Below are positions 46,851-56,120 of a stretch of DNA of 64,000 bases, piece after piece. Position numbers and translations under genes: made by a program. How positions within the stretch are numbered: position 1 is the first letter of the stretch; the number at the start of each line of letters is the position of its first letter. The notes beneath the pieces were generated by a model. The model was not told the DNA's origin and made no database searches. It saw only the letters and a program-made list of their open reading frames with translations. The stretch lies in assembly GCA_963739355.1 (NCBI GenBank), contig CAVUAD010000007.1:1054001-1118000 (forward strand), read 5' to 3'. Origin of the DNA: JAWVFM01 sp963739355 (GTDB taxonomy: Bacteria > Actinomycetota > Thermoleophilia > Solirubrobacterales > 70-9).

Positions 46851-47424
46851 GACCGCGTTTCTGACCCTGCTGACGGTGTGTCTCGCCACCGCCGGTGCCG
46901 CTGCCTACGCAGCCTCCGGCGACACCGGCCCCAGCGCCCACTACGCCGTGTTTCGGCACGAAGTGAGGCCCATCGATCGCCTTACCAAGGACGGCCGCGA
47001 GCTGGCTCGGCACACGCCGAAGTCGTTTCACATCCACGCCAAGGAAGCCCGCCGGACGCGGCTCAAGGCCGACCACGGCGTCTGGCTGATCCCGGGCAGG
47101 AACTCGGTGTGCCTGTTCGTGGAGCAGCGGGGCGACGGCGTGCGCAGCAGCTGCAACCACCTGAGCGGGGCGCTCACGGGCGCCCTGTACGTGGTCGACT
47201 ACCGCCATGGGAAGGCCAAGAGCTTCAGGAAGCTGACGGGCGCGCTGCCGGACAACGGCGGCCATGTGCGCCTGGTCGGCGCCGGTGGCCGCGAGAACAA
47301 GCTCCCGGTTCGCCACAACACCTACTCCGTGCACCTCAGCAGGGAGTCGGCGGCGAGCTTCAAGCCGCGGCGCATCACCTACGAGGTGGGCGGCCGGCCC
47401 TTCTCGATCCCGCTGAAGGGCTGA
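46831..47424 (+). CDS. Secreted protein of unknown function
   Basis: A 197-residue protein with a signal peptide (MPTSRAKTAFLTLLTVCLATAGAAAYA). The mature part has a basic, His-rich first half and the segment GVWLIPGRNSVCLFVEQRGDGVRSSCNHLSGALTGALYVVDY, where two Cys may form a disulphide. The middle has AGGRENKLPVRHNTYSV and the end GGRPFSIPLKG. The pattern resembles small actinobacterial exported proteins with no assigned function. TAGGCT lies 9 bases before the ATG, inside an inverted repeat spanning the start. Confidence 0.65.
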   Translation: MPTSRAKTAFLTLLTVCLATAGAAAYAASGDTGPSAHYAVFRHEVRPIDRLTKDGRELARHTPKSFHIHAKEARRTRLKADHGVWLIPGRNSVCLFVEQRGDGVRSSCNHLSGALTGALYVVDYRHGKAKSFRKLTGALPDNGGHVRLVGAGGRENKLPVRHNTYSVHLSRESAASFKPRRITYEVGGRPFSIPLKG

Positions 47425-47486
47425 CCTCGGCCTCATAGGCGCGCCACCCGGAACGGGTGGCGCGAAGGCGTACCCTCGCTCTCGGT

Positions 47487-48635
47487 ATGGAAGCCGAGAC
47501 CGAGTCGCGCACGACGCCGGGCGCCGATGGGCTCGAGGTGCTCGTCGCGCTCCTTCTCGACCTCGACGCCGACCGCAAGCCCGGCTCGCGGCCGTTCTAC
47601 GACGGGATCTGCGAGGCGGCCTGCCGGCTGACGTCGATGCGCCGCGCGTTGCTGCTCCTCTACGACCCGGATCGCGGCCTCGTCGTTCCCGAGGGCAGCC
47701 ACGGTGTCTCGCCGGACCTCGTCGCGCTCTTCTACGGGAGCCTCGACGAGACGCCGATCGCCCAGCGGGCCATCGCCGAGGATCGAGTCATCGACGTTCA
47801 CGACGTCCGTGGCCTGGTCCCCGAGCGCTACGCCGACATGCCGGCCGTGACCTCGGTTGCGTGTGCCCCTGTGGCCGCCGGCGAGCGCCCTCTCGGGATC
47901 ATCCTCGCCGATCGCGACGGCGAGGAGTTCGAGCTGACCGAGAGCGAGCGCCAGACGCTCTGGATGCTCGGCAAGCTGGCCGCGGTGGCGGCCAGCGCGC
48001 GATCCGTGACCGCGCAGCAGGAGCGCAGCCGTGCCCTCGCGGAGGGGGTGCGCCTGGCGCGCGAGGTGCACGAGCAGGTCATGCAGCGTCTCTTCGGGGT
48101 CTCGCTGGCACTGGGCTCGGCGCAGGAGCTGACCGCGGCGGAGCGCCGGCGGTGCGCCGCGGAGCTCGAGGCGGCGCTTTCGGAGCTTCGCGATGCGTTG
48201 TCGCGCCCACTCGCACCCGCCGGACCGTCCGGAGCGACCCTGCGCGGCGAGCTCGACCGGCTCGGCGACCACTACAAGGACATCCCGCTGTCCGTGACCT
48301 GGCGCGAGGGTGCCGCGCTGCCCGACGAGTTCGAGCCGCTCGCGGCGTCGGCGCTCGCCGAGGCCCTGCGAAACGCGGAGAAGCACGCCGCCCCGTCGAG
48401 GATCGAAATCGCCGTCGGCGTGGCGGACGGGGTGTTCTCGCTGGAGGTTCGAAACGACGGCGTTGCCGCGGGGCCACGCCGCGGCGCGGGCGAGGGGATT
48501 CGCGGCACCGGGATGGGGCTGCACCTGGCCACCATCGAGCTGATGCAGCACGGCGGCGTGGTGGAGTACGGGCCGGAGGGCGAGGACCACTGGCGGACGC
48601 GCCTGCTGCTGCCAACGGGCGGGAGCGGAACGTGA
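47487..48635 (+). CDS. GAF-domain sensor histidine kinase (NarL/DesK type)
   Basis: A 382-residue cytoplasmic kinase without membrane segments. The GAF domain spans about residues 35-170 (FYDGICEAACRLTSMRRALLLLYDPDRGLVVPEG ... GERPLGIILADR). The HisKA_3-type dimerisation region has the phospho-accepting His near residue 195 in REVHEQVMQRLFGVSLAL. The ATPase domain has the N box ALAEALRNAEKHAAPSRIEI and a G box GEGIRGTGMGLHLATIELMQHGG. It overlaps the response regulator by GTGA, so they form a pair. The signal bound by GAF is unknown. TACCCT lies 10 bases upstream. Confidence 0.88.
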   Translation: MEAETESRTTPGADGLEVLVALLLDLDADRKPGSRPFYDGICEAACRLTSMRRALLLLYDPDRGLVVPEGSHGVSPDLVALFYGSLDETPIAQRAIAEDRVIDVHDVRGLVPERYADMPAVTSVACAPVAAGERPLGIILADRDGEEFELTESERQTLWMLGKLAAVAASARSVTAQQERSRALAEGVRLAREVHEQVMQRLFGVSLALGSAQELTAAERRRCAAELEAALSELRDALSRPLAPAGPSGATLRGELDRLGDHYKDIPLSVTWREGAALPDEFEPLAASALAEALRNAEKHAAPSRIEIAVGVADGVFSLEVRNDGVAAGPRRGAGEGIRGTGMGLHLATIELMQHGGVVEYGPEGEDHWRTRLLLPTGGSGT

Positions 48636-49234
48636 GCGGCGACGGGATCTGCGTGCTGGTTGTCGAGGACCACGACGTGGTCCAGTGGGGATTCCGTCTC
48701 CTGCTCAGCCGCCAGCCCTGGATCGACCGGGTGGTGGTTGCGCGTGACGGTGAGGAGGCACTGGAGCTGGTCGCGGTCGAGACCCCGGACGTCGCGCTGG
48801 TCGATCTCTTCCTCGGCTCGAAATCCGGGGCCGAGCTCTGCACAACGCTGCGCGCCAGGCGCCCGGACATGCGAGTGCTTCTGATCTCCGGCGCCGGCTG
48901 GGTGTCGCCGGAGTCCGCAAAGGCCGCCGGCGCCGCCGGGTTCATCTCGAAGAGCTGGCGCGCGGACGAGGTGGTCTCCGCCGTGCAGATGGTGGCGAAG
49001 GGGATGACCGTGTTCGCGCCCCAGTCCGAGCCCGCGGCGGCGCGCCTCTCCTCGCGCGAGCGCGAGGTGCTGACCCTGATGGCCTCCGGGGCGACCAATC
49101 CCGAGATCGCAACCAGCCTGTTCCTCTCGCCGCACACGGTGAAGGAGCACACCCGCTCGATCTACCGCAAGCTCGAGGTCCGCAACCGCACGGAGGCCGT
49201 ACGCCGCGCGGAGCGCCTCGGGCTCACGCGCTAG
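48632..49234 (+). CDS. NarL/LuxR-family response regulator
   Basis: A 200-residue regulator. The receiver domain has VLVVEDHDVVQWG and the phospho-Asp near residue 58 (VALVDLFLGSKSG), with the conserved Lys in GFISKSW. The C-terminal LuxR helix-turn-helix is LSSREREVLTLMASGATNPEIATSLFLSPHTVKEHTRSIYRKLEVRNRTEAVRRAERLGL. It is coupled to the GAF kinase by GTGA overlap. The target genes are unknown; the fatty acid operon starts 101 bases downstream, beyond a terminator-like hairpin. Confidence 0.92.
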   Translation: MSGDGICVLVVEDHDVVQWGFRLLLSRQPWIDRVVVARDGEEALELVAVETPDVALVDLFLGSKSGAELCTTLRARRPDMRVLLISGAGWVSPESAKAAGAAGFISKSWRADEVVSAVQMVAKGMTVFAPQSEPAAARLSSREREVLTLMASGATNPEIATSLFLSPHTVKEHTRSIYRKLEVRNRTEAVRRAERLGLTR

Positions 49235-49264
49235 CCCGCGCCCCACCCCGCTCGGACCGCTTCG

Positions 49265-49285
49265 ACCCCCCCGACCGGGGGGTTT
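49265..49285 (+). terminator. Rho-independent-type terminator before the fab operon
   Basis: ACCCCCC-CGACC-GGGGGGT followed by TT: a 7-base-pair stem with a 5-base loop and a short T-run, 30 bases after the response regulator stop. Confidence 0.6.
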
Positions 49286-49335
49286 CCCGGCGCGGCCGCT
49301 TACCCCGGTCCCGGAGCAGGGTTTTCTCCTCGGTA

Positions 49336-50199
49336 GTGAGCGAAACCACCAAAGTCGCACTCCTCTTCCCCGGCCAGGGAAGCCAGACGCCCGGGATGCG
49401 GGAGCTCACCGCCGCGGAGCGCCCTGACCTCGTCGAGCAGGCTGCCAAGCTGGTCGGCGAGGACCCGTTCGAGCACGTCGAGGACGGCACCTGCTTCGCT
49501 CAGCCCGCGATCTTCTGCGCGAGCATCGCGCACTGGGAGCGGCTTGGGCGCCCGAGCGCCGATGTCTTCGCCGGGCACTCGCTCGGCGAGCTCGCGGCGC
49601 TTGCCGCGAGCGGGGTGATCAGCGTCGAGGACGGGCTGCGCGCGGTGGCGACCCGCGGCCGGCTCATGCAGGAGGCGGCGGACGCGAACGGCGGCGGCCG
49701 GATGCTCGCCTGCCGCGCCACCCGAGCCGAGGCGGAAGAGATCGCGACCCGCACCGGGGTGGTGCTGGCCAACGTCAACGACCCCCGCCAGGTCGTTCTC
49801 TCGGGTCACGCCGAGGACATCGCGGCGGCGGCGGCGCTCCTCGCCGACGCCGGGGTGCGCTCCAAGGAGCTCGCGGTCCGCGGCGCCTTCCACTCGCCGG
49901 CCATGGCCTCCGCGGCCGCCGGCTTTCGCCGCTTCCTGGCGGACATCGAGGTTCGCCACGGCCGGCAACCCGTGCTGCGCGGCGCGACCGCCACGCCGTT
50001 CGACGACGTCCGCGCCGAGCTCGCGGCGGCCCTCACGCTGCCTGTCGACTGGGTGGCGGTCCTCGGCCGCCTCTACGAGATCGGCGTCAGGCGCTTCGTC
50101 GAGCCGGGACCGGGGAAGGTGCTGACCGGGCTCGTGCGGCGTTCGCTCGACGGGGTCGATGCGGAGGCGGCCTCGGAGCTGGAGCCGGCCCGTGCCTAG
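49336..50199 (+). CDS. fabD: Malonyl-CoA:ACP transacylase (FabD)
   Basis: A 287-residue enzyme loading malonyl groups onto ACP. The N-terminal LLFPGQGSQTPGM, the nucleophile Ser82 in AGHSLGELAALA, the malonate-binding Arg in ATRGRLMQEA and the catalytic His in GAFHSPAM are all visible. GTG at 49336 is the only start before the conserved FPGQGSQ. It opens a nine-gene type II fatty acid synthesis operon with overlaps nearly throughout. No clear TANNNT box is seen just upstream, so the operon probably has a leader of 40-60 bases after the terminator. Confidence 0.95.
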   Translation: MSETTKVALLFPGQGSQTPGMRELTAAERPDLVEQAAKLVGEDPFEHVEDGTCFAQPAIFCASIAHWERLGRPSADVFAGHSLGELAALAASGVISVEDGLRAVATRGRLMQEAADANGGGRMLACRATRAEAEEIATRTGVVLANVNDPRQVVLSGHAEDIAAAAALLADAGVRSKELAVRGAFHSPAMASAAAGFRRFLADIEVRHGRQPVLRGATATPFDDVRAELAAALTLPVDWVAVLGRLYEIGVRRFVEPGPGKVLTGLVRRSLDGVDAEAASELEPARA

Positions 50200-51196
50200 C
50201 ACCGATACCGCCACGCTCCTCCGCGGCGAACGGAGACCGGCGGGGCTTCCGGGAGTCGCCGGCATCGCTGCCCTTGGTTGCGCGCTGCCCGATCACGTCG
50301 TCGAGACGGCGGAGATCGCCACGCGGCTCGGCGTCGAGCCGGACTGGGTCGTCACGCGAACCGGCGTGCGCGAGCGCCGGCGCGCGAGCGCCGACCAGAC
50401 CCTCGTTTCCCTCGCGGCAGATGCCGGGTCGGCTGCCCTTGCCCGCGCCGACGTTGACGCGGACGACATCGACCTGGTGCTCGTCGCCAGCCTCACCCAG
50501 GACGACCTGCTTCCCAACGCAGCGCCCCTCGTCGCCGACCGCCTGGGCGCCGAGCGCGCCGGCGCGATCGACGTCGGCGCCGCCTGCTCGGGCTTTCTCT
50601 CCGGCCTCGCGCTCGGCGCGGGGATGATCGACGCCGGCCGTGCCGAGAACGTCCTGCTGATCGGCGCCGACCTGATGAGCCGGGTCGTCGATCCGGACGA
50701 CCGGGCGACCGCGGCGCTGTTCGGCGACGGTGCGGGCGCGGCCGTGCTGACGGGCACCGGTTCGGGACGGATCGGCCCGGTGACTTTGCACTCCGACGGC
50801 GCCCTGGGCTCGCTCATCGCGGCCCCGCACGCGGACCGCCGCCTGCGGATGCGCGGCCAGGACACGTTCCGGGTCGCCGTGGCCCAGCTCGCCCAATCGA
50901 CCCGCGACGCGCTGGCTGCCGCAGGCCTCGCGGTGAGCGACATCGACCTGTTCGTCTACCACCAGGCGAACGCGAGAATCACCGCTGCCGTCCGCGCCCG
51001 GCTGGGGGTCGAGGCGGAGCGCGTCGTCGACTGCATCGCGAGCCTCGGCAACACGTCGGCCGCGAGCATCCCGATCGCGCTGTCCGTGGCCGAGTCCGAA
51101 GGACGCCTGGCCGCCGGCGACCGAGTGCTCCTCGGCGCGTTCGGGGCCGGACTGACCTGGGGAGCCACCGTCATCCAGTGGGGAGAAGCATCATGA
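50192..51196 (+). CDS. fabH: Beta-ketoacyl-ACP synthase III (FabH)
   Basis: A 334-residue KAS III that condenses an acyl-CoA primer with malonyl-ACP to start chains. The Cys-His-Asn triad is visible: Cys132 in DVGAACSGFLSG, His in FVYHQANARI, and Asn in SLGNTSAASIP. The GTG at 50192 overlaps fabD by 8 bases. The first 20 residues are an extension before the conserved core GVAGIAALGCALPDHVVETAEIA. The primer choice, straight or branched, cannot be read. Confidence 0.95.
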   Translation: MPSTDTATLLRGERRPAGLPGVAGIAALGCALPDHVVETAEIATRLGVEPDWVVTRTGVRERRRASADQTLVSLAADAGSAALARADVDADDIDLVLVASLTQDDLLPNAAPLVADRLGAERAGAIDVGAACSGFLSGLALGAGMIDAGRAENVLLIGADLMSRVVDPDDRATAALFGDGAGAAVLTGTGSGRIGPVTLHSDGALGSLIAAPHADRRLRMRGQDTFRVAVAQLAQSTRDALAAAGLAVSDIDLFVYHQANARITAAVRARLGVEAERVVDCIASLGNTSAASIPIALSVAESEGRLAAGDRVLLGAFGAGLTWGATVIQWGEAS

Positions 51197-51936
51197 GCTG
51201 CGCCAACGGCGACCGAGAGGGCTGCGCCCTCGTCACCGGGGCCTCGCGCGGGATCGGCGCGGCGATCGCGCGTGCCCTGGCGGAGGAGGGCTGGAAGATC
51301 GGCGTCAACTACCGCACCGACGAGGCCGGAGCGGAGGCCGTCGTCGGGGCGATCAGCGCCGCCGGCGGGACGGCGGTGGCCGTCGCCGGGGACGTCGCCG
51401 ACCCGGAAGCTCCCGACGCATTGCTCGGCGCGCTCGAGGAGCGCTTCGGCCCCGTGCTGGCACTCGTCAACAACGCCGGGATCACGTCCGATGCCCTGTC
51501 GATGCGGATCGCCGACGGGGACTGGGACTCGGTTCTCGAGACCAACCTCTCCGGCGCGTTTCGCATGACCCGCAGGGCGCTGATGCCGATGATGCGCGCC
51601 CGGTACGGCCGCATCGTGAACGTGGCCTCCGTCGTGGGTCAGCGCGCCAACCCGGGGCAGGCGAGCTACGCGGCCTCGAAGGCCGGCCTGGTCGCCTTCA
51701 CCCGCACGGTCGCGGCAGAGGTGGCGCGCCGGGGCGTGACCGTCAACGCGATCGCACCAGGCTTCATCGACACGGACCTGACAACGGACGTCTCCGGGCA
51801 GCTCCTCGAGGCGGTGCCCGCGCGACGCGCCGGGACGCCGGAGGAGGTGGCCGCCTGCGTGCGGTTCCTCGCCTCCGACGAGGCCTCGTACGTGACCGGG
51901 ACGACCCTGACGGTGGACGGCGGCCTGACCGCCTGA
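51193..51936 (+). CDS. fabG: 3-oxoacyl-ACP reductase (FabG)
   Basis: A 247-residue short-chain dehydrogenase. It has the NADPH motif VTGASRGIGAAIARAL, NNAGIT, and the catalytic Ser plus YxxxK in VASVVGQRANPGQASYAASKAGL, then the C-terminal YVTGTTLTVDGG. It reduces beta-ketoacyl-ACP in each elongation round. The ATG overlaps the fabH stop (ATGA). The start is preceded by GGGAGAAGC within fabH. Confidence 0.95.
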   Translation: MSCANGDREGCALVTGASRGIGAAIARALAEEGWKIGVNYRTDEAGAEAVVGAISAAGGTAVAVAGDVADPEAPDALLGALEERFGPVLALVNNAGITSDALSMRIADGDWDSVLETNLSGAFRMTRRALMPMMRARYGRIVNVASVVGQRANPGQASYAASKAGLVAFTRTVAAEVARRGVTVNAIAPGFIDTDLTTDVSGQLLEAVPARRAGTPEEVAACVRFLASDEASYVTGTTLTVDGGLTA

Positions 51937-51959
51937 ACGAAAGAGAAAAGGAGACGAAC

Positions 51960-52205
51960 ATGGAAGCCACGACCACACGGGAATCGATCGAGACGCGCGT
52001 CGTCGACGCGCTCGTCGAGTTCGGCGCGGAGCGCGATGCGATCACGCCGGATGCGACGTTCGAGTCCCTCGACGTCGACTCGCTCGATCTCGTCGAGCTC
52101 GCGCAGATCGTCGAGGAGGAGTACGGCGTGGAGATGCGGGAGACCGAGCTGGCCGACATCAAGACGGTTGGCCAGGCCATCGACTTCGTCGCCGAGCGCG
52201 CCTGA
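51960..52205 (+). CDS. acpP: Acyl carrier protein
   Basis: An 81-residue acidic ACP with the phosphopantetheine-accepting Ser41 in the motif DVDSLDLVELAQIVEEEYGV. A strong AAAGGAG ribosome site lies 7 bases before the ATG. Unlike its neighbours, the gene does not overlap (23-base gap), fitting the need for high ACP expression. It carries the growing acyl chain for the FAS-II enzymes encoded around it. Confidence 0.95.
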   Translation: MEATTTRESIETRVVDALVEFGAERDAITPDATFESLDVDSLDLVELAQIVEEEYGVEMRETELADIKTVGQAIDFVAERA

Positions 52206-52223
52206 GGCGCGCGCCTCACGACC

Positions 52224-53426
52224 ATGAAGCCGCGGATCGCCATCACGGGCGTCGGGGCGGTGACGCCTCTCGGGGTCGGCCCCGATGCGCTCATCGACCG
52301 CTGGACCGCGGGGGAGTCCGGCATCGCCGACGGCCTCGGCCGCTGTGCCGAGTTCGACCCCGAGGAGCACCTCACTCGCAAGCAGGCACGACGTGCCGAT
52401 CGCTTTTCTCAGTTCGCGCTGGTGGCCTGCAACCAGGCGATTGCGCAGGCCGGCATCGTCGAAGACGAGCGGTACTCGTTCGACGATGTCGGCTGCGTGA
52501 TCGGCACCGGGATCGGTGGCATGGGCACGATCGAGCGCCAGCACACCGTCCTGGAGGAGCGGGGCCCGGCCGCGGTTTCGCCTCTCGGAGTGCCGCTGAT
52601 GATGGCCAACGCGGCCGCCGGCGTCGTGGCAATGGCCCACGGTCTTCGGGGCCAGTGCTACGGGGTGGTCTCCGCGTGCGCCGCGGGCGCCCACGCCATC
52701 GGCAACGGCTTCCGCGGCGTCCAGCACGGCGACCTGGATGCATGCGTCGTCGGCGGCACGGAGGCGGCGATCACTCCGCTCTCCGAGGCGGCCTTCGCCA
52801 ACATGGGCGCGACCTCCAAGCTGGGCATCTCGCGTCCCTTCGACAGCCGCCGCGACGGCTTCGTCATGGGTGAGGGCGGCGGTGCGTTGGTGCTGGAGCG
52901 TGAGGAGGCCGCCCGCGAGCGCGGCGCGGAGATCCTGGGCTTCGTCACCGGCTACGGCGCGACGGCCGACGCGCATCACATCACCGCCCCGGAGCCCAAC
53001 GGGGACGGGGCGGCGAGGGCGATCGGCCTCGCGCTTCGCGACGCGGGGATCGAGCCGGGCGAGGTGGCCTACGTAAACGCCCACGGGACCTCGACTCAAC
53101 TCAACGACAGGGCGGAGACGCAGGCCCTGCGGCGGGCCCTCGGCGAGGCGGCCGAGACCGTGCCGATCTCGTCGACCAAGTCCGCGATCGGCCATCTGCT
53201 CGGGGCGGCCGGGGCGGTCGAGGCCGTCGCGACGGTGATGGCGCTGCGGCGCTCCGTGGCGCCGCCCACGCTCAACCTGACGGAGCCCGACCCCGAGCTG
53301 GACCTGGACTACGTTCCGCTCGAGGCGAGGCAGCTGGAGCGCAACGGCCGTCCGCTGACCGCGATCTCCACGTCGTTCGGGTTCGGCGGGCACAACGCGG
53401 TTCTCTGCGTGGAGGCGCCCGAGTGA
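52224..53426 (+). CDS. fabF: Beta-ketoacyl-ACP synthase II (FabF)
   Basis: A 400-residue elongating condensing enzyme with the Cys-His-His triad: Cys152 in VVSACAAGAHAIG, His in YVNAHGTSTQLND and His in KSAIGHLLGAAGAVEA. The TSFGFGGHNA glycine-rich end is also typical. It extends acyl-ACP by two carbons. It lies 18 bases after acpP and overlaps the carboxyltransferase gene by GTGA. Confidence 0.95.
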   Translation: MKPRIAITGVGAVTPLGVGPDALIDRWTAGESGIADGLGRCAEFDPEEHLTRKQARRADRFSQFALVACNQAIAQAGIVEDERYSFDDVGCVIGTGIGGMGTIERQHTVLEERGPAAVSPLGVPLMMANAAAGVVAMAHGLRGQCYGVVSACAAGAHAIGNGFRGVQHGDLDACVVGGTEAAITPLSEAAFANMGATSKLGISRPFDSRRDGFVMGEGGGALVLEREEAARERGAEILGFVTGYGATADAHHITAPEPNGDGAARAIGLALRDAGIEPGEVAYVNAHGTSTQLNDRAETQALRRALGEAAETVPISSTKSAIGHLLGAAGAVEAVATVMALRRSVAPPTLNLTEPDPELDLDYVPLEARQLERNGRPLTAISTSFGFGGHNAVLCVEAPE

Positions 53427-54862
53427 CCATTGCCGTCGAGGGAACCGTTCGAGACGAGGCCGTCGACGCCGGGCTGAGCCCCCTGGAGCGGCTCGAGCGG
53501 CTCTGCGACCGTGGCTCGCTGCGGCGAATCCGCTCCACCGTCGCCTCCCGTTCCCCCCGGCGGACCCGGCCGGGAGACGGCGTCGTCGGCGCGGCCGGAA
53601 TGGTCGCCGGCCGCCCGGTCTTCTGTTACGCGCAGGACCGGTCGTTCGCGGGTGGCTCGCTTGGCGAGGCCCACGCCGACACGGTCGTCCACGTGCTGCG
53701 CCTCGCGCGCCGCGCCGGCGCCCCGGTCGTCGGCTTCGTGGAGTCGGGCGGGGCGCGAATGGACGAGGGCACGGCCTCGCTGGCGGGTTACGGGCGAATC
53801 TTCCGCGAGCACGTCGCCGCCTCCTCCATCCCGCAGCTCTCCGTGATCACCGGCACCGCCGCCGGGGGCGCCTCCTACTCCCCGGCGCTGACCGACTTCG
53901 TCGTGATGACCGAGGGCTCGGCGATGTTCCTCACGGGACCGGGCATCGTCGAGGAGGTCACCGGCGAGCAGGTGAGCACGGATGAGCTCGGCGGGCCCGG
54001 CGTGCACTCGAGGAGCGGCGTCTCCCAGCTCGTTGCCGAGACCGACGCCGGCGCGGTCGAGCTCGCCCGCGAGCTGCTTGCCCACCTTCCGCAGAGCACG
54101 GCGGAGGCCCCGCCGTCCGCGATTCCCGCGCCGCCTCGCGACGGTAACCCCGGTTCGGTGGTCCCCGCCGAGCAGCGCCGGGTCTACGACGTCCGCGACG
54201 TCGTGGCCCGCGTCGCCGATCATGGCCGGCTGCTCGAGATCGCGCCGCGCTGGGGGCGCAACATGGTCACGGGGTTCGCCCGTGTCGACGGCCGCGCCGT
54301 GGGCGTCATCGCGAACCAGCCCCGCTACCTCGGTGGGACGATCGACCATCTCGCGGCTCGCAAGGCGGCCCGCTTCGTGAGCACCTGCGACCGCTTCGGC
54401 ATGCCGCTCCTCGTGCTCTGTGACACGCCGGGCTTCCTGCCGGGCACCCGCCAGGAGGCGCAGGGCGTGATCGGCGCGGGGGCGGAGCTGCTGCGCGCCT
54501 TCGCCGGCGCCACGGTGCCGAAGGTCACGATCGTCCTGCGCAAGGCCTACGGCGGCGGGTACATCGCCATGAACTCGAAGGGCCTCGGCGCGGACCTCGT
54601 CTTCGCGTGGCCGGGAGCGGAGATCGGTGTCGTCGGCCCCAGCCAGGCGGTCGCCGTGATGCACCGCCGGGAGCTTGCACGGTCCGCGGACCCGGTGGCC
54701 GAGCGCGCGCGACTTGCCGCCGGCTACGCGGACGAGCACCTCTCCGCGGAGACTGCGGCCGCCGCCGGGCACGTCGACGAGCTGCTCGAGCCGGCGGACA
54801 CGCGGGAGCGCATCGCCTGGAGCCTCAGGAGCCTTGGACACGCGAGGGCCGAGTCGTGGTGA
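53423..54862 (+). CDS. Acyl-CoA carboxylase carboxyltransferase subunit (AccD/PccB type)
   Basis: A 479-residue biotin-dependent carboxyltransferase. The N-terminal crotonase-like domain has FVESGGARMDEGTASLAGYGRIF and ITGTAAGGASYSPALTDFVVMTE. The C-terminal domain has LVLCDTPGFLPGTRQEAQGVI and VTIVLRKAYGGGYIAMNSK. The two Gly-rich oxyanion sites are intact. It should make malonyl-CoA (or methylmalonyl-CoA) for the fab enzymes. It is slightly shorter than typical actinobacterial AccD proteins, and no biotin carboxylase gene is nearby, so that subunit must come from elsewhere. The GTG overlaps the fabF stop. Confidence 0.9.
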   Translation: MTIAVEGTVRDEAVDAGLSPLERLERLCDRGSLRRIRSTVASRSPRRTRPGDGVVGAAGMVAGRPVFCYAQDRSFAGGSLGEAHADTVVHVLRLARRAGAPVVGFVESGGARMDEGTASLAGYGRIFREHVAASSIPQLSVITGTAAGGASYSPALTDFVVMTEGSAMFLTGPGIVEEVTGEQVSTDELGGPGVHSRSGVSQLVAETDAGAVELARELLAHLPQSTAEAPPSAIPAPPRDGNPGSVVPAEQRRVYDVRDVVARVADHGRLLEIAPRWGRNMVTGFARVDGRAVGVIANQPRYLGGTIDHLAARKAARFVSTCDRFGMPLLVLCDTPGFLPGTRQEAQGVIGAGAELLRAFAGATVPKVTIVLRKAYGGGYIAMNSKGLGADLVFAWPGAEIGVVGPSQAVAVMHRRELARSADPVAERARLAAGYADEHLSAETAAAAGHVDELLEPADTRERIAWSLRSLGHARAESW

Positions 54863-55512
54863 GCGCCACCGCGGCTCCACGCACCTGGGCCCGAACCGTC
54901 GATCGCTGGGCGGCGCTCGGCGACAGCTTCACTGCCGGGCACGACGGCTCGGGCCGAACCTGGCCGGACGAGCTGACCGCCCGGCTGCGCTCCGCCGGTC
55001 ATCCGGCGGAGTACCGCAACCTCGCCCTCGCGGGCGTGACCAGCCGGCTGGTGCTGACCGAGCAGCTCGACGCGGCGATCACGCTCGGGCCCGACCTCGT
55101 GACCGTGGTCTGCGGCGCGAATGACGTCGTCGGCACGGTGCGGCCGGATCTCCCCGCCTTCGACGCGAACTTCCGGGCGATCCTGTCGCGTCTGCGCACG
55201 GAGCTGCCCGGCGCGGCCCTCGTCACCGCGACCTATCCGGACGTCACGCGCTTCATGGGCCTGCGGCCGCGCTCCAGGCGGCGGATCGCCCGCGGCATCC
55301 GCGACGTGAACCGGCGGGTCCGGGCCGCAACCCAAGACGCCGGAGCTGCCTGGGTGGAGCTCGCCGACCGCCCCGACGAGAGCGAGCGCTCGTGCTTCGC
55401 CGCGGATGGCCTCCACGCCTCGCCGGAGGGCCACCGCCGCACGGCCGGGGCGTTCGCGGACGTCCTCGCCCACCAGCTTGGCATCGAAACCAAAAGCCAG
55501 GAGGAGATATGA
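54859..55512 (+). CDS. SGNH/GDSL-family hydrolase within the fab operon
   Basis: A 217-residue esterase/lipase-like protein. Block I is WAALGDSFTAG with the nucleophile Ser, block III is VVCGANDVVG, and block V DGLHASPEGHRRTA carries the Asp and His. The overall size fits a single-domain SGNH hydrolase; no signal peptide is seen, so it is likely cytoplasmic. It overlaps both neighbours (GTGA before, ATGA after). A thioesterase or lysophospholipase role in chain release is possible but unproven. Confidence 0.88.
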   Translation: MSATAAPRTWARTVDRWAALGDSFTAGHDGSGRTWPDELTARLRSAGHPAEYRNLALAGVTSRLVLTEQLDAAITLGPDLVTVVCGANDVVGTVRPDLPAFDANFRAILSRLRTELPGAALVTATYPDVTRFMGLRPRSRRRIARGIRDVNRRVRAATQDAGAAWVELADRPDESERSCFAADGLHASPEGHRRTAGAFADVLAHQLGIETKSQEEI

Positions 55513-56120
55513 CAGACGCCACCGGGACCGAGGGGCGCCGATTCTCGCCCCGCGGAGATCACGCCGTAACGACGCTCTCGGCCTCGTTCGACGAGCTGCG
55601 CGAGGGCCTGGCCTTCGGCTCGCGGGGCCGGACGATCACCGAGACGGACCTCGTCTCGTTCTCGTCGCTCACCGGCGACTGGCACCCGCAGCACGGCAAT
55701 GCGGCCTGGGCGGCCGAGAGCCCCTTCGGCGAGCGGGTGGCGCACGGGATGCTGGTCATCTCCTACGCGGTGGGCCTGCTGGCGCTCGATCCCGAGCGCG
55801 TGGTCGCGCTGCGCGGTATTCGCGACGCAACCTTCAAGCGGCCCGTCCTCATCGGCGACACGATCCACGTGGCCGGCAGCATCGAGAGCCTGCGCGCGCT
55901 CGACTCGTCGACCGGCCTTGTCGGCTGCGCGTGCCGGATCCTCAACCAGGAGGGCAGGCTGGTGAGTCGCGCCAAGCTCGACGTCGTCTGGCACCGCGAG
56001 GAAGAGGCCGCCCCGCGGGCGCAGGCCGGCGAGCGTGCCGTGCTGGACAACCCGCACGCGCTGCGCGCTGCGTTCCTGATCGGCGAGGACGACCTCTACC
56101 CCTGGGGACCACCGCTGTGA
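55509..56120 (+). CDS. MaoC-like hotdog dehydratase
   Basis: A 203-residue protein. The single hotdog domain has the hydratase signature SLTGDWHPQHGNAAWA (Asp and His) and VAHGMLVISYAVGLL. It is the probable beta-hydroxyacyl-ACP dehydratase of the operon, in the place where FabZ or FabA would be expected; mycobacterial HadAB also use MaoC folds. It has about 25 extra residues at each end. The ATG overlaps the hydrolase stop (ATGA), preceded by GGAGGAG. Confidence 0.87.
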   Translation: MTDATGTEGRRFSPRGDHAVTTLSASFDELREGLAFGSRGRTITETDLVSFSSLTGDWHPQHGNAAWAAESPFGERVAHGMLVISYAVGLLALDPERVVALRGIRDATFKRPVLIGDTIHVAGSIESLRALDSSTGLVGCACRILNQEGRLVSRAKLDVVWHREEEAAPRAQAGERAVLDNPHALRAAFLIGEDDLYPWGPPL